A program made the translations under genes and the position numbers. The notes under the pieces were generated by a model. It worked only from the letters and a program-made list of their open reading frames with translations, searched no databases and was not told the origin of the DNA. Shown here piece after piece: positions 9,284 to 17,446 of a DNA stretch of 64,000 nt. Position 1 is the stretch's first letter. Every line of letters begins with the position of its first letter. The DNA comes from Lampropedia cohaerens (GTDB lineage: Bacteria; Pseudomonadota; Gammaproteobacteria; Burkholderiales; Burkholderiaceae_C), in contig NZ_LBNQ01000037.1 of the NCBI RefSeq assembly GCF_001005215.1, positions 62,001 to 126,000 on the forward strand. The letters are read 5' to 3'.

Positions 9284-9811
9284 ATGTCCCTGAACAACGT
9301 CACGCCTGGCAGCAAGGCTCCCGAAGTTTTCAATGTCATCATCGAGATCCCGCAGAATGCCGATCCGATCAAGTACGAGGTAGACAAGGAAACGGGGGCC
9401 ATCTTCGTGGACCGCTTCATCAACACGGCGATGTTCTATCCCGCCAACTATGGGTATGTGCCGCAGACTCTTGCCGGCGATGGCGATCCCGTGGACGTGC
9501 TGGTGCTCACGCCCTACGCGCTGTTGCCTGGTGTGGTGGTGCCGTGTCGGGCGCTGGGCATTCTGCGCATGGAAGACGAGTCCGGCGTGGACGGCAAGGT
9601 GCTGGCGGTGCCCACGGAGAAAATCCTGCCCGCCTACGCGCACATGCAATCCCTCAAGGATGTGAACGAAGGCACACGCAATGCCATCAGCCATTTCTTC
9701 GAGCACTACAAAGACCTGGAAAAAGGCAAGTGGGTGAAGGTGCTGGGCTGGGGCGATGTCAGCGAAGCCCATCAGGAAATTACCGAAGGGATTGCCAACC
9801 TCAAGCGCTGA
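9284..9811 (+). CDS. ppa: Inorganic pyrophosphatase (family I)
   Basis: The 175-residue soluble enzyme hydrolyses pyrophosphate to phosphate and so drives biosynthetic reactions. The family I signature DGDPVDVLV is at 66-74, with the metal-binding Asp66, Asp68 and Asp71. FYPANYGYVP precedes it. The length equals that of hexameric bacterial enzymes. The ATG at 9284 is the natural start, although the frame is open far upstream. The gene appears monocistronic and converges on ssrS. Confidence 0.97.
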   Translation: MSLNNVTPGSKAPEVFNVIIEIPQNADPIKYEVDKETGAIFVDRFINTAMFYPANYGYVPQTLAGDGDPVDVLVLTPYALLPGVVVPCRALGILRMEDESGVDGKVLAVPTEKILPAYAHMQSLKDVNEGTRNAISHFFEHYKDLEKGKWVKVLGWGDVSEAHQEITEGIANLKR

Positions 9812-9900
9812 CGGCCTGGGGCGGCGTTGCGTGGCGCCGTCTGCTGGCTTTCGAGAGGCTGCCTGCACAGAGTTGCTCCTGCAGACAGTGGGAAAAAGGT

Positions 9901-10073
9901 GTCTGCTTCGTGCCACCGGACCTGTCAGCCTGAACCGGAGGGTCAGGTGGGTACGGTCAATCTGGCGTTGGGTTCATCTGACGCGAGACGATCACGCTCA
10001 CCAGATGATGTTCCGAACCCGAGCTCAATGAGCATTGGTTCAAGGAAATATAGAGCCCGGCGGTGAAGCAGAC
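9901..10073 (-). ncRNA. ssrS: 6S RNA
   Basis: On the minus strand, a 9-base segment GTCTGCTTC (10073-10065) pairs perfectly with GAAGCAGAC (9909-9901) and closes a 173-nt molecule. Inside it, CCTTGAACC pairs with GGTTCAGG, and GGGTTC pairs with GAACCC. A terminal hairpin has TCATCTG/CAGATGA. This long, bulged rod is the 6S shape, and the CTTGAACC-type 5' arm resembles known 6S RNAs. TAAAAT lies about 6 bases upstream as a -10 box, and CTTTTT follows the 3' end. Position downstream of zapA on the same strand is the conserved 6S location. 6S RNA binds sigma70 RNA polymerase holoenzyme. Confidence 0.88.
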
Positions 10074-10219
10074 GCTGCCATTTTAACGTGGAAGCCCGCC
10101 GATTGCAGCCATGGCGCAGCGATGGCCTTTCATTGCGCGAATAGTGTGCTGGCATGTGGCACTGTGGGCAGGTCTCCATGCCCGGCAGAGATGTCGCCTG
10201 GGGCAAGCACTGGCCGTGT

Positions 10220-10591
10220 TCATGCGTTGTCAGAAAAGCCCGTTTGCTGCGCTGGTGTTCCGGCCTCGGCAGGGGCTGGGGCGGCCAGTACGGCGTCCAG
10301 GCGAGCCACGATCGCGGCAAGTGCGGCGGATTCTGTGGCCTTGTCGTTATCGGCAGTCTGTGTGGGCTGGGGCATGGATGCCATGGCCTGACGCAGGTCG
10401 GCGAGCTCGAACGCGAGATTGAGCGCTGCCAGCACCGCAATCCTCTCGCGCGCACGGACCTTGCCGGCATCATGGATGCGCGTCATGGCGTCATCGACTA
10501 CCCGCACCGCCTCCAGCAGGCGCTCTTCCTGTCCCGGTTTGCAGGCCAGCAGGTAGCTTTGCTGCAGGATCTTGGCTTGCACTTGGTTCAT
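10220..10591 (-). CDS. zapA: Cell division protein ZapA
   Basis: The 123-residue protein has the ZapA layout. The N-terminal domain runs MNQVQAKILQQSYLLACKPG then LLEAVRVVDDAMTRI, residues 1-45. A helix with RIAVLAALNLAFELADL follows at about 50-67. The tail is Ala/Pro-rich and longer than usual. ZapA binds FtsZ filaments and promotes Z-ring assembly. The start codon overlaps the stop of the upstream ZapB-like gene (ATGA, 10588-10591), so the two are translationally coupled. 6S RNA follows downstream. Confidence 0.9.
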   Translation of the reverse strand: MNQVQAKILQQSYLLACKPGQEERLLEAVRVVDDAMTRIHDAGKVRARERIAVLAALNLAFELADLRQAMASMPQPTQTADNDKATESAALAAIVARLDAVLAAPAPAEAGTPAQQTGFSDNA

Positions 10592-10815
10592 TTCTGCGTC
10601 TCCTCGCTCCCGATCTCGGGAGGCAATTGTGCGAGCACGGCATCCAGCCGCTCGCGCGCCTGGTGCATGCGTTCCTGCAGGGTGTGGTTCTCGGCGTTGA
10701 CGGTGGCCAGCTGCTGGCGCAGTTGCTGGTTGTCGGTCTCGGCAGCGGCAAGGCGTGCGAGCAATTGGTCGATTTGCCAGGCGAGGCGCTCGGTCAGGGA
10801 TTGCGGTGTGTCCAT
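10588..10815 (-). CDS. Small coiled-coil protein, ZapB-like (TIGR02449 type)
   Basis: The 75-residue protein is almost wholly coiled coil, with leucines at heptad spacing from LTERLAWQIDQLLARL through QQLRQQLATV to RERLDAVLAQL. It resembles the short division-associated proteins encoded next to zapA in betaproteobacteria. Direct similarity to enterobacterial ZapB is weak, so the assignment rests on length, coiled coil and coupling to zapA. The ATG at 10815 is chosen because the longer open frame upstream antisenses sbcB. Confidence 0.78.
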   Translation of the reverse strand: MDTPQSLTERLAWQIDQLLARLAAAETDNQQLRQQLATVNAENHTLQERMHQARERLDAVLAQLPPEIGSEETQK

Positions 10816-10926
10816 AGGCTGGAAATTGTAGTCGCGGCGTTCCAAGGCCCGCAGACCCGAGCCTGCGGGCAAATGCTGAAATAATCCACGCTGAACGGAT
10901 CCTCCGCGCCATTTTCTCACTCCTCC

Positions 10927-12369
10927 ATGCATTCCTTTCTCTGGCACGACTACGAAACCTTCGGCGCCGATCCACGCCGCGACCGTCCGGCGCAGTTTGC
11001 GGCCATACGCACCGACTGGCAGCTCAACGAAATCGGCGCGCCGATGGAGTGGTTCTGCCAGCCACCGCAGGACTACCTGCCCGACCCACAGTCCTGCCTG
11101 ATTACCGGCATTACGCCCCAGCAGGCATGGCAACAAGGCGTTCCGGAGTACACCTTCGCGCAGAGCATTGAGCAGGCCTTCGGGGAGCCAGGGACGGTGG
11201 GCGTTGGCTACAACACCATTCGGTTCGATGACGAGTTCACGCGTTTTCTGTTCTGGCGCAACCTGATCGATCCGTATGGGCGCGAGTGGCAGAACGGCAA
11301 CGGCCGCTGGGATCTGCTTGATGTCGTGCGCATGGCCTATGCCCTGCGTCCAGACGGCATCACCTGGCCGAGTGGTGAGGATGGCAGGCCGAGCTTTCGG
11401 TTGGAGTTGCTGACTGCTGTCAACGGCCTGGCGCATGAGGCCGCGCACGATGCGGTCTCCGATGTGCGAGCGACGATTGCGCTGGCGCGGCTGATCCGTG
11501 ACCAGCAGCCGCGGCTGTTCGAGTTTGCGCTGAAGCTGCGCGACAAGCGGCAAGTCGCCGCGGAGCTGGGCCTGCCAAGTGCGCCGGGGCAGGCCAGGCC
11601 ATTTGTGCACATCTCCGGGATGTTCCCGGCCGAGCAGGGCTGCCTGGCCATCATGTGGCCGCTGGCAAGTCACCCGAGCAATCGCAACGAATTGCTGGCC
11701 TGGAACCTTGCATTCGATCCCACCGAACTGGTCGAACTCGATGCCGAGACCGCGCGCCTGCGACTGTTTACGCGCCAGGCCGATCTGCCCGAAGGCGTGA
11801 CCCGCCTGCCGCTCAAGAGCGTGCATCTGAATAGGTCACCAATGGTGGTGGGCAATCTCAACGTGGTCACGCCCGCGCTGCGCGCGCGCTGGGGCCTGGA
11901 CTGGGACCGGCTGATGCACCATGCCGAACTGGCCCGCCGGCTGCCCGACCTCAGCGGGCTGTGGTGCGAAGTGTTTGCACGTCCACAGGCGCAGCAGACA
12001 CCGCTCCATCCCGAACAGGCGCTGTACGAAGGTTTTCTTGGCGACGCCGACCGGCAGCGGTTGCAGGCATTGCGTGCGTTGCCCCTGGCACAATGGGGCC
12101 AGCAGCAGCCCGCCTTCGACGATGCGCGGCTGCAGACGCTCGTGTTTCTCTGCCGCGCCCGCAATGCGCCGGAGAGTCTCAATGCCGCCGAGCAACAGCG
12201 CTGGCAGGCGCATCGCAGGGCGCGGCTGATCGACGGCACAGACGGCGCGCGCTCGGCCACCGAGTTGATGGCGCAGATCGATGCGCTGTCCGAGGATGCC
12301 AACGATGCGGAGCAGGAAATTCTTGGTGCACTGTACGAGTGGGCCGATTCCATCACCCCGGATGCCTGA
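10927..12369 (+). CDS. sbcB: Exodeoxyribonuclease I
   Basis: The 480-residue 3'-5' single-strand DNA exonuclease acts in mismatch repair and recombination. The DEDDh catalytic residues are visible: D8 and E10 in HDYETFG, an Asp in YNTIRFDDEF, and the His/Asp pair in HEAAHDAVSDVRATI. The remainder matches the SH3-like and C-terminal domains of ExoI (for example VNMNRSPM-like VHLNRSPMVV). The length is normal. The gene is divergent from zapB-zapA. Confidence 0.95.
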   Translation: MHSFLWHDYETFGADPRRDRPAQFAAIRTDWQLNEIGAPMEWFCQPPQDYLPDPQSCLITGITPQQAWQQGVPEYTFAQSIEQAFGEPGTVGVGYNTIRFDDEFTRFLFWRNLIDPYGREWQNGNGRWDLLDVVRMAYALRPDGITWPSGEDGRPSFRLELLTAVNGLAHEAAHDAVSDVRATIALARLIRDQQPRLFEFALKLRDKRQVAAELGLPSAPGQARPFVHISGMFPAEQGCLAIMWPLASHPSNRNELLAWNLAFDPTELVELDAETARLRLFTRQADLPEGVTRLPLKSVHLNRSPMVVGNLNVVTPALRARWGLDWDRLMHHAELARRLPDLSGLWCEVFARPQAQQTPLHPEQALYEGFLGDADRQRLQALRALPLAQWGQQQPAFDDARLQTLVFLCRARNAPESLNAAEQQRWQAHRRARLIDGTDGARSATELMAQIDALSEDANDAEQEILGALYEWADSITPDA

Positions 12370-12435
12370 TCCGTGCAGGCCGCGGAGGGGAAGAATTCAC
12401 TGATTCACTGGGCAGGTTGCAAGGACAGAATTTCG

Positions 12436-13326
12436 ATGCAGATTTCCTTTACCAAGATGCAGGGCGCGGGCAACGACTTCGTCGTGCTGGACGAAACCCG
12501 TGGTCCGCTGGGCCTGAGCGCGGCCCAGTACCGCTGGCTGGCTGATCGCCATTTCGGCGTGGGGGCCGACCAGATCCTATCGGTGCGTCCGGCGCCACAG
12601 GCCATGGCCGGGCAGGTCGACTTCGAGTATGTCATCCACAACGCCGATGGTGGCGAGGTCGAGCAGTGCGGCAACGGTGCGCGCTGCTTTGCGCGCTACG
12701 TGTTCGACAAGGGGCTGACGCGACAATCCCGGCTGCGGGTGCTGACCAAGGCCGGCGTGATCACGCCGCAGCTGCAACCCGATGGACGCGTGACGGTCAA
12801 CATGGGGCGCCCGCGCCTGGCGCCGCAGGAGGTGCCTTTCGATTCCGTCGGGTTGACTGCGCAGCGCGTGGGCCGCGCCGATGTCTGGCAGCTGCCACTG
12901 CAGGGGGTGGCCGGGCTGGATGCGGTGCAGGTGACGGTACTGTCCATGGGCAATCCGCATGCGGTGCAGCGCGTCGATGACGTCGCATCCGCGCCGGTAC
13001 AGCAGGTGGGTGCGGCGATCGAGCGGCACGCGGCCTTTCCGCAGCGGGTCAATGCCGGGTTTGTGCAGGTCCTGGCGCGCGATCGCATTGCGCTGCGCGT
13101 GTTCGAGCGCGGCGCAGGCGAGACGCTGGCCTGCGGCACGGGCGCCTGCGCCGCTGTCGTTGCGGGAATTCTGTGGGACGCGCTGGATTCGCGCGTGGAT
13201 GTCGTCACGCGAGGCGGTGTGCTCACCATAGAATGGTCTGCCGATCCGGCCTGCGACGTGCTGATGACCGGCCCGGCCGAGACGGTTTTCGAGGGCACGG
13301 TTTGCATTCCGGAGCTCTCTGACTGA
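12436..13326 (+). CDS. dapF: Diaminopimelate epimerase
   Basis: The 296-residue enzyme interconverts LL- and meso-diaminopimelate for lysine and peptidoglycan. Its two catalytic cysteines are Cys78 ([11 protein letters not shown]) and Cys233 ([10 protein letters not shown]). The start [13 protein letters not shown] is canonical. The ATG at 12436 is preceded by AAGGA; a GTG at 12373 opens the frame earlier but lacks family similarity. It leads the dapF, DUF484, xerC cluster conserved in proteobacteria. Confidence 0.96.
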   Translation: MQISFTKMQGAGNDFVVLDETRGPLGLSAAQYRWLADRHFGVGADQILSVRPAPQAMAGQVDFEYVIHNADGGEVEQCGNGARCFARYVFDKGLTRQSRLRVLTKAGVITPQLQPDGRVTVNMGRPRLAPQEVPFDSVGLTAQRVGRADVWQLPLQGVAGLDAVQVTVLSMGNPHAVQRVDDVASAPVQQVGAAIERHAAFPQRVNAGFVQVLARDRIALRVFERGAGETLACGTGACAAVVAGILWDALDSRVDVVTRGGVLTIEWSADPACDVLMTGPAETVFEGTVCIPELSD

Positions 13327-13330
13327 CGCT

Positions 13331-13353
13331 GGGGCGCTGCGCGCTGGCGCCCC
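13331..13353 (+). terminator. Hairpin between dapF and the DUF484 gene
   Basis: GGGGCGC and GCGCCCC form a 7-bp GC stem around a 9-base loop, 4 bases after the dapF stop. Only a weak T stretch (AATTT) follows. It may be a partial terminator or an mRNA stabiliser rather than an absolute stop. Confidence 0.35.
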
Positions 13354-13382
13354 GCAATTTCTGCTCACATCGATTGAATGCC

Positions 13383-14171
13383 ATGACTGTTGATTCCCTG
13401 CCGCACGGCGGCCTCACCACGGAAGAGGACATTGCCAGCTATCTGTTGACCAACCCCGGCTTCTTCGAGCGTTTTGCCGAAGTGCTGGGCAGCGTGCAAC
13501 TGGCGAGCCCCCATGGCGGCAAGACGGTCAGCCTGCACGAGCGCCAGACAGCCATGCTGCGCGAGAAGATCAAGGGGCTGGAGGCCAGCATTGTCGAGAT
13601 GATGGGCTATGGCAGCGAAAACGCCCAGATCATCGCCAAGGCGCACGCGTGGACGGCGGCCATGCTGCGAGAGCAGGATGCCGCCAGACTGCCGGACGTG
13701 CTGACATGGCAACTACAGCGCTTGTTTGATGTGCCCCATGTCTACCTGCGGCTATGGGATCTGGATGCGGCCTACAGCGACCTGCCCCACGTGCAGCAGG
13801 TTATCGCCGAGAGCAAGGGTCACATCGCCGCGCTCGACAAGCCCTACTGCGGCCCGCGTGGCAGCATCGAGGGCCTGCAGAGCCTCGCTGGCACGCAGGC
13901 CGAACTGGCTGACGTGCAGTCGATTGCCCTGTTGCCGCTGCGCGCCGGAGCCATTGCGGAGAACCGCATGACCTTTGGCTATCTGCTGCTGACCTCGCCC
14001 GACAGCCACCGTTTTACCCAGGACATGGGCATTGACCTGCTCAACCGTCTGGCGGAACTGGCAGCTGCGGCCATGGAGCGCTTGCTGCCGCAGCAGACCG
14101 TTGCCTGGCTCAAGGAGCAGGAGCGGCTGGCCAGACAGGAAGGTGGTCAGGCGGAACTGCCGCTGGAATAG
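13383..14171 (+). CDS. DUF484 (GAF-like) protein
   Basis: The protein of about 262 residues is a typical DUF484 member. An N-terminal helix EEDIASYLLTNPGFFERFAEVL is followed by a coiled linker with SLHERQTAMLREKI. A GAF-like domain then runs from about residue 95 to 245. Family function is unsettled. Its conserved place between dapF and xerC (as in Pseudomonas and E. coli yigA) suggests a link with recombination or cell-cycle control. A TTG at 13374 is an alternative start; the ATG at 13383 is used here. Confidence 0.85.
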   Translation: MTVDSLPHGGLTTEEDIASYLLTNPGFFERFAEVLGSVQLASPHGGKTVSLHERQTAMLREKIKGLEASIVEMMGYGSENAQIIAKAHAWTAAMLREQDAARLPDVLTWQLQRLFDVPHVYLRLWDLDAAYSDLPHVQQVIAESKGHIAALDKPYCGPRGSIEGLQSLAGTQAELADVQSIALLPLRAGAIAENRMTFGYLLLTSPDSHRFTQDMGIDLLNRLAELAAAAMERLLPQQTVAWLKEQERLARQEGGQAELPLE

Positions 14172-14196
14172 GCGTCCATACAATCAGCCCGGGCGC

Positions 14197-15252
14197 ATGT
14201 CTGCTTCACCTTCGGCCTCGCCTGCCACTTCGAGAGCGACTGTGGCGCCGGTCGCATTGAGCGAGCCGGCGCGGCGTTATCTGGACTATGTGCGCGTCGA
14301 TCGTCGCCTGGCCGCACGTACCCTGGCGCTGTATCGCGAGGACTTGCACAAGCTGGAGCAGGTAGCCGCGGACGCAGGGGCCGCCGTGCTGGCACTGCGG
14401 CCCTTTCACATCCGCAAGGCGGTGGCCGGCATGCACAGCCGGGGCCGCTCAGCGCGTGGCATAGCGCTGATTCTCAGTGGCTGGCGCAGCTTCTACCGCT
14501 GGGCGGTGCAGGAGGGGCTGATCGTTGCCAACCCGGTGCAGGACGTGCGTGCGCCCAAGGCACCCAGGCCGCTTCCCAAGGCGCTGGCCATCGACGAAGC
14601 GGTGCAGTTGGCGGCCTTTCGCGCCCCTGCGCAGTCCGACCATGATGTGGCGCAATGGCTGGAGCGCCGCGACGCAGCGCTGACCGAGCTGCTCTACAGC
14701 AGCGGCTTGCGCATTGGCGAGGCATTGGGGCTGGACCTGCGCGCCAGTGCCCAGACCGAGCAGCAGGGCCGTGGCTACATCGACTGGGAAGCAGCCGAGG
14801 CGCACGTCATTGGCAAGGGCAGCAAGCGTCGCAGCGTTCCTATCGGTGCGCCGGCCATGCAGGCACTGCGGCAGTGGTGCGCCGTGCGTGATCTGTCGCA
14901 GCGCTGGCCGGACCAGCCTGCGCTGTTCATCAGCCTGCGAGGTGCGCGCATGAGTGCACAGAGCGCATGGCTGCGTATGCGCCAGCGCAGCCAGCAGGCC
15001 GGGCTGGCACAGCCGGTGCATCCGCACATGCTGCGCCACTCCTTTGCCAGCCATGTGCTGCAGTCCAGCAGCGATCTGCGCGCCGTGCAGGAATTGCTGG
15101 GCCATGCCAACATTGCGACGACACAGGTCTACACCCGGCTGGATTTCCAGCATCTGGCCAGGATCTACGATGAGGCCCATCCGCGCGCCCACCTGAAGCC
15201 GCAGTCCGGCGCTGCACCCGCCACAGACGCGGATGACGAGGTGGACGAATGA
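14197..15252 (+). CDS. xerC: Tyrosine recombinase XerC
   Basis: The 351-residue recombinase acts with XerD at dif to resolve chromosome dimers. The catalytic set is complete: R172 (SGLRIGEALGL), K207 (IGKGSKRR), H277 and R280 (HPHMLRHSFASH), H303 (LLGHANI) and nucleophile Y312 (TTQVYTRLD). The N-terminal core-binding domain covers about residues 22-110. An extra Ala/Ser/Pro-rich stretch of about 20 residues precedes it. Its position after dapF-DUF484 supports XerC rather than XerD. Confidence 0.94.
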   Translation: MSASPSASPATSRATVAPVALSEPARRYLDYVRVDRRLAARTLALYREDLHKLEQVAADAGAAVLALRPFHIRKAVAGMHSRGRSARGIALILSGWRSFYRWAVQEGLIVANPVQDVRAPKAPRPLPKALAIDEAVQLAAFRAPAQSDHDVAQWLERRDAALTELLYSSGLRIGEALGLDLRASAQTEQQGRGYIDWEAAEAHVIGKGSKRRSVPIGAPAMQALRQWCAVRDLSQRWPDQPALFISLRGARMSAQSAWLRMRQRSQQAGLAQPVHPHMLRHSFASHVLQSSSDLRAVQELLGHANIATTQVYTRLDFQHLARIYDEAHPRAHLKPQSGAAPATDADDEVDE

Positions 15253-15270
15253 GCGCGTGTACCTATACGC

Positions 15271-16575
15271 TCAAGGCCGCCGCGACGCGAAGTCGTCCGC
15301 CTCTTCGCCAGCCAGTTTCACGCGCGGGTACAGCCAGAAAAACAGCAGCACTGCCGGAACCGCCACCACGGCCGTGAGCACGAAGTAGCTGCCATAGCCC
15401 TGGTAGGTCTCGACGATGCGCCCGGAGAAAAATCCCAGTACCTTGCCCGGCAGCATGATCAGCGACGAGAACAGCGCGTACTGGGTGGCGGTGTAGCGCT
15501 GATTGACCAGCGCCGACATGTAGGCCACCGCCGTGGTGCCGAGAAAGCCCTGCGCCAGGTTCTCGCCCGAGATCACCAGGGTCAGCAGGCGCGTGTCGCC
15601 GTCGGCGCCGATCAGTGCCAGATACAGCAGGTTGCTGGCCGCGCCCAGCACGATGCCCGCCAGCAGCGGCCAGCGCACGCCCCAGCGGGCCACGGCCACG
15701 CCGCCGAGGAAGGCGCCGGCAATGCCGACCCAGATGCCGTAGACCTTGGTCACTGCCGCGATCTGGGTCTTGCTAAAGCCCTGGTCGAGATAGAACGGCC
15801 CGATGATGCCGCCGACGATGGCCTGGTCGGAAATCTTCATCGACAGGATGAACACCAGAATCATCAATCCCAGCGCGCCGCCGAAACGGCGAAAGAAGTC
15901 GGCAAACGGCTCGACCACGCCCTCGCGCAGGCCCTCGGCGAAGTTCTGCACCCGGACCCGCACCACGTCGGGCTCGCGCGCCAGCAGCACGGTGGCGATC
16001 GGCACCAGCATCAGCGCGGCCATGGCCCGGTAGACGTTCGGCCAGACTGTGTGGTCCGCCAGCACCAGCGCCAGTGCGCCGCTGGCAATGAGTGCGAGGC
16101 GGTACCCCAGTGAATACGTGGCGACCAATGCGCCCTGCGCCACGGGCGGTGCGATCTCCACGCGATAGGCATCCACCGCAATGTCCAGCGTGGCACCGAA
16201 CACGGCCACCGCAACGGTCACCCAGACGAACACGGTCAGCCGCTGCGGCGTGAGCCCGGCCATTGCCAGCAGGCCGAGCATCACCGCCAGCATCGCCAGC
16301 AGCAGCCAGCCGCGGCGCTGGCCCAGGCGCCCGAGGACGGGCAGCCGCCAGCGGTCCACCAGCGGCGCCCACAGGAACTTGAACGAGTACGCCATGCCGG
16401 CGCTGGCGATCATGGTGATGTCGCGCAGCTGCAGGCCGCCCTCGCGCAGCCAATAGGCCAGCGTGCCGGCCACCAGCAGGAACGGCAGGCCAGATGCGAA
16501 CCCGAAGAAGAACATCGTCCACGCCGCAGGTTGAGTGAAGGCCTGCCAGACGGAGGGTTTCTGAGTGTCACGCAT
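15271..16575 (-). CDS. AmpG-like muropeptide permease (MFS)
   Basis: The 434-residue polytopic protein has 12 to 14 hydrophobic segments and AmpG-type features: FFFGFASGLPFLLVAGTLAYWLR at the start, FKFLWAPLVDRW after helix 2, and DIAVDAYRVE in the middle. AmpG carries GlcNAc-anhydroMurNAc peptides into the cytoplasm for cell-wall recycling. The opening and WAPLVDR motifs make this subfamily likely. No ampD or beta-lactamase regulator is adjacent. It converges on xerC with an 18-base gap. Confidence 0.85.
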   Translation of the reverse strand: MRDTQKPSVWQAFTQPAAWTMFFFGFASGLPFLLVAGTLAYWLREGGLQLRDITMIASAGMAYSFKFLWAPLVDRWRLPVLGRLGQRRGWLLLAMLAVMLGLLAMAGLTPQRLTVFVWVTVAVAVFGATLDIAVDAYRVEIAPPVAQGALVATYSLGYRLALIASGALALVLADHTVWPNVYRAMAALMLVPIATVLLAREPDVVRVRVQNFAEGLREGVVEPFADFFRRFGGALGLMILVFILSMKISDQAIVGGIIGPFYLDQGFSKTQIAAVTKVYGIWVGIAGAFLGGVAVARWGVRWPLLAGIVLGAASNLLYLALIGADGDTRLLTLVISGENLAQGFLGTTAVAYMSALVNQRYTATQYALFSSLIMLPGKVLGFFSGRIVETYQGYGSYFVLTAVVAVPAVLLFFWLYPRVKLAGEEADDFASRRP

Positions 16576-16689
16576 CGTTAGGCAATCGGTGCAGATGAAG
16601 CGGAAGGGGCATGCGTGGCAGGCCCGGGGTGGGATTGTTCGTGGCCGCGCATGCTGGCAAGCTGATCGGCGCAGGCCGGCGCAACCGCG

Positions 16690-17328
16690 TCACGTGCCGC
16701 CAACGAAGGGGTTGCTGGCGCGTTCGCGCGCGAACGTGCTCTCCGGTCCATGGCCTGGCACGAACCGTGTGGCGCCGCCCAGTGGCCAGAGCTTGGTGAT
16801 GATGCTGTCGATGAGTTGCTGATGGTCGCCTCTTGGGAAATCGGTCCGCCCGATGCTGCCGGCAAACAACACGTCACCCACAAACGCCAGCGACGCGGCT
16901 GAAGAATGGAAGATCACGTGCCCGGGTGTATGGCCAGGCGTGTGGTAGACGTTGAGCGTCTCGTTACCGATCTGCACGGCGTCGCCATCGTCCAGCCAGC
17001 GGCTGGGAGTAAAGGACTGCGCCAGGGGAAAGCCGTAGGCCATGCTCTGCGCCGGCAGGCTGTCGATGAGAAACTGGTCTTGCGGATGTGGGCCGATGAT
17101 GGGCAGGGCGTGCGTTTGTGCCAGTTCGCCGGCCGCGCCGGCGTGGTCAATGTGCGCATGGGTGAGCCAGATGGCCTTGAGCCGCACACCCAGTTCCTTT
17201 ACCTTGGCGAGAATGCGCGGCAGCTCCCCGCCGGGATCGATGACCGCAGCATCCAGCGTGGCATCGCACCAGACGATGGAGCAGTTTTGCTGAAACGGCG
17301 TGACGACAATGGTGTGGTACTTGAGCAT
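16690..17328 (-). CDS. Metallo-beta-lactamase-fold hydrolase (glyoxalase II-like, YcbL type)
   Basis: The 212-residue protein has the full dinuclear metal site: THAHIDHAG (H57, H59, D61, H62), HTPGHTPGH, GDVLFAGSIGRTD and VPGHG. Length and the SIGRTDFPRGD box match the YcbL-like glyoxalase II relatives, which act on thioesters. The exact substrate is not known. The ATG at 17328 is used because the upstream extension (to 17430) is not family-like. It follows glnD by 118 bases on the same strand. Confidence 0.88.
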   Translation of the reverse strand: MLKYHTIVVTPFQQNCSIVWCDATLDAAVIDPGGELPRILAKVKELGVRLKAIWLTHAHIDHAGAAGELAQTHALPIIGPHPQDQFLIDSLPAQSMAYGFPLAQSFTPSRWLDDGDAVQIGNETLNVYHTPGHTPGHVIFHSSAASLAFVGDVLFAGSIGRTDFPRGDHQQLIDSIITKLWPLGGATRFVPGHGPESTFARERASNPFVGGT

Positions 17329-17446
17329 GACAGGGCGGCAGGCGAAGATCAGAGGTGGTGCGCTGCACGTGGGCAGCGTGCGGTTGCCTGCGATGGTAGC
17401 GCAGCGCGTGCGCTGCGCGCCAGGCCGCATTGCGGTGTAGGCAGAC

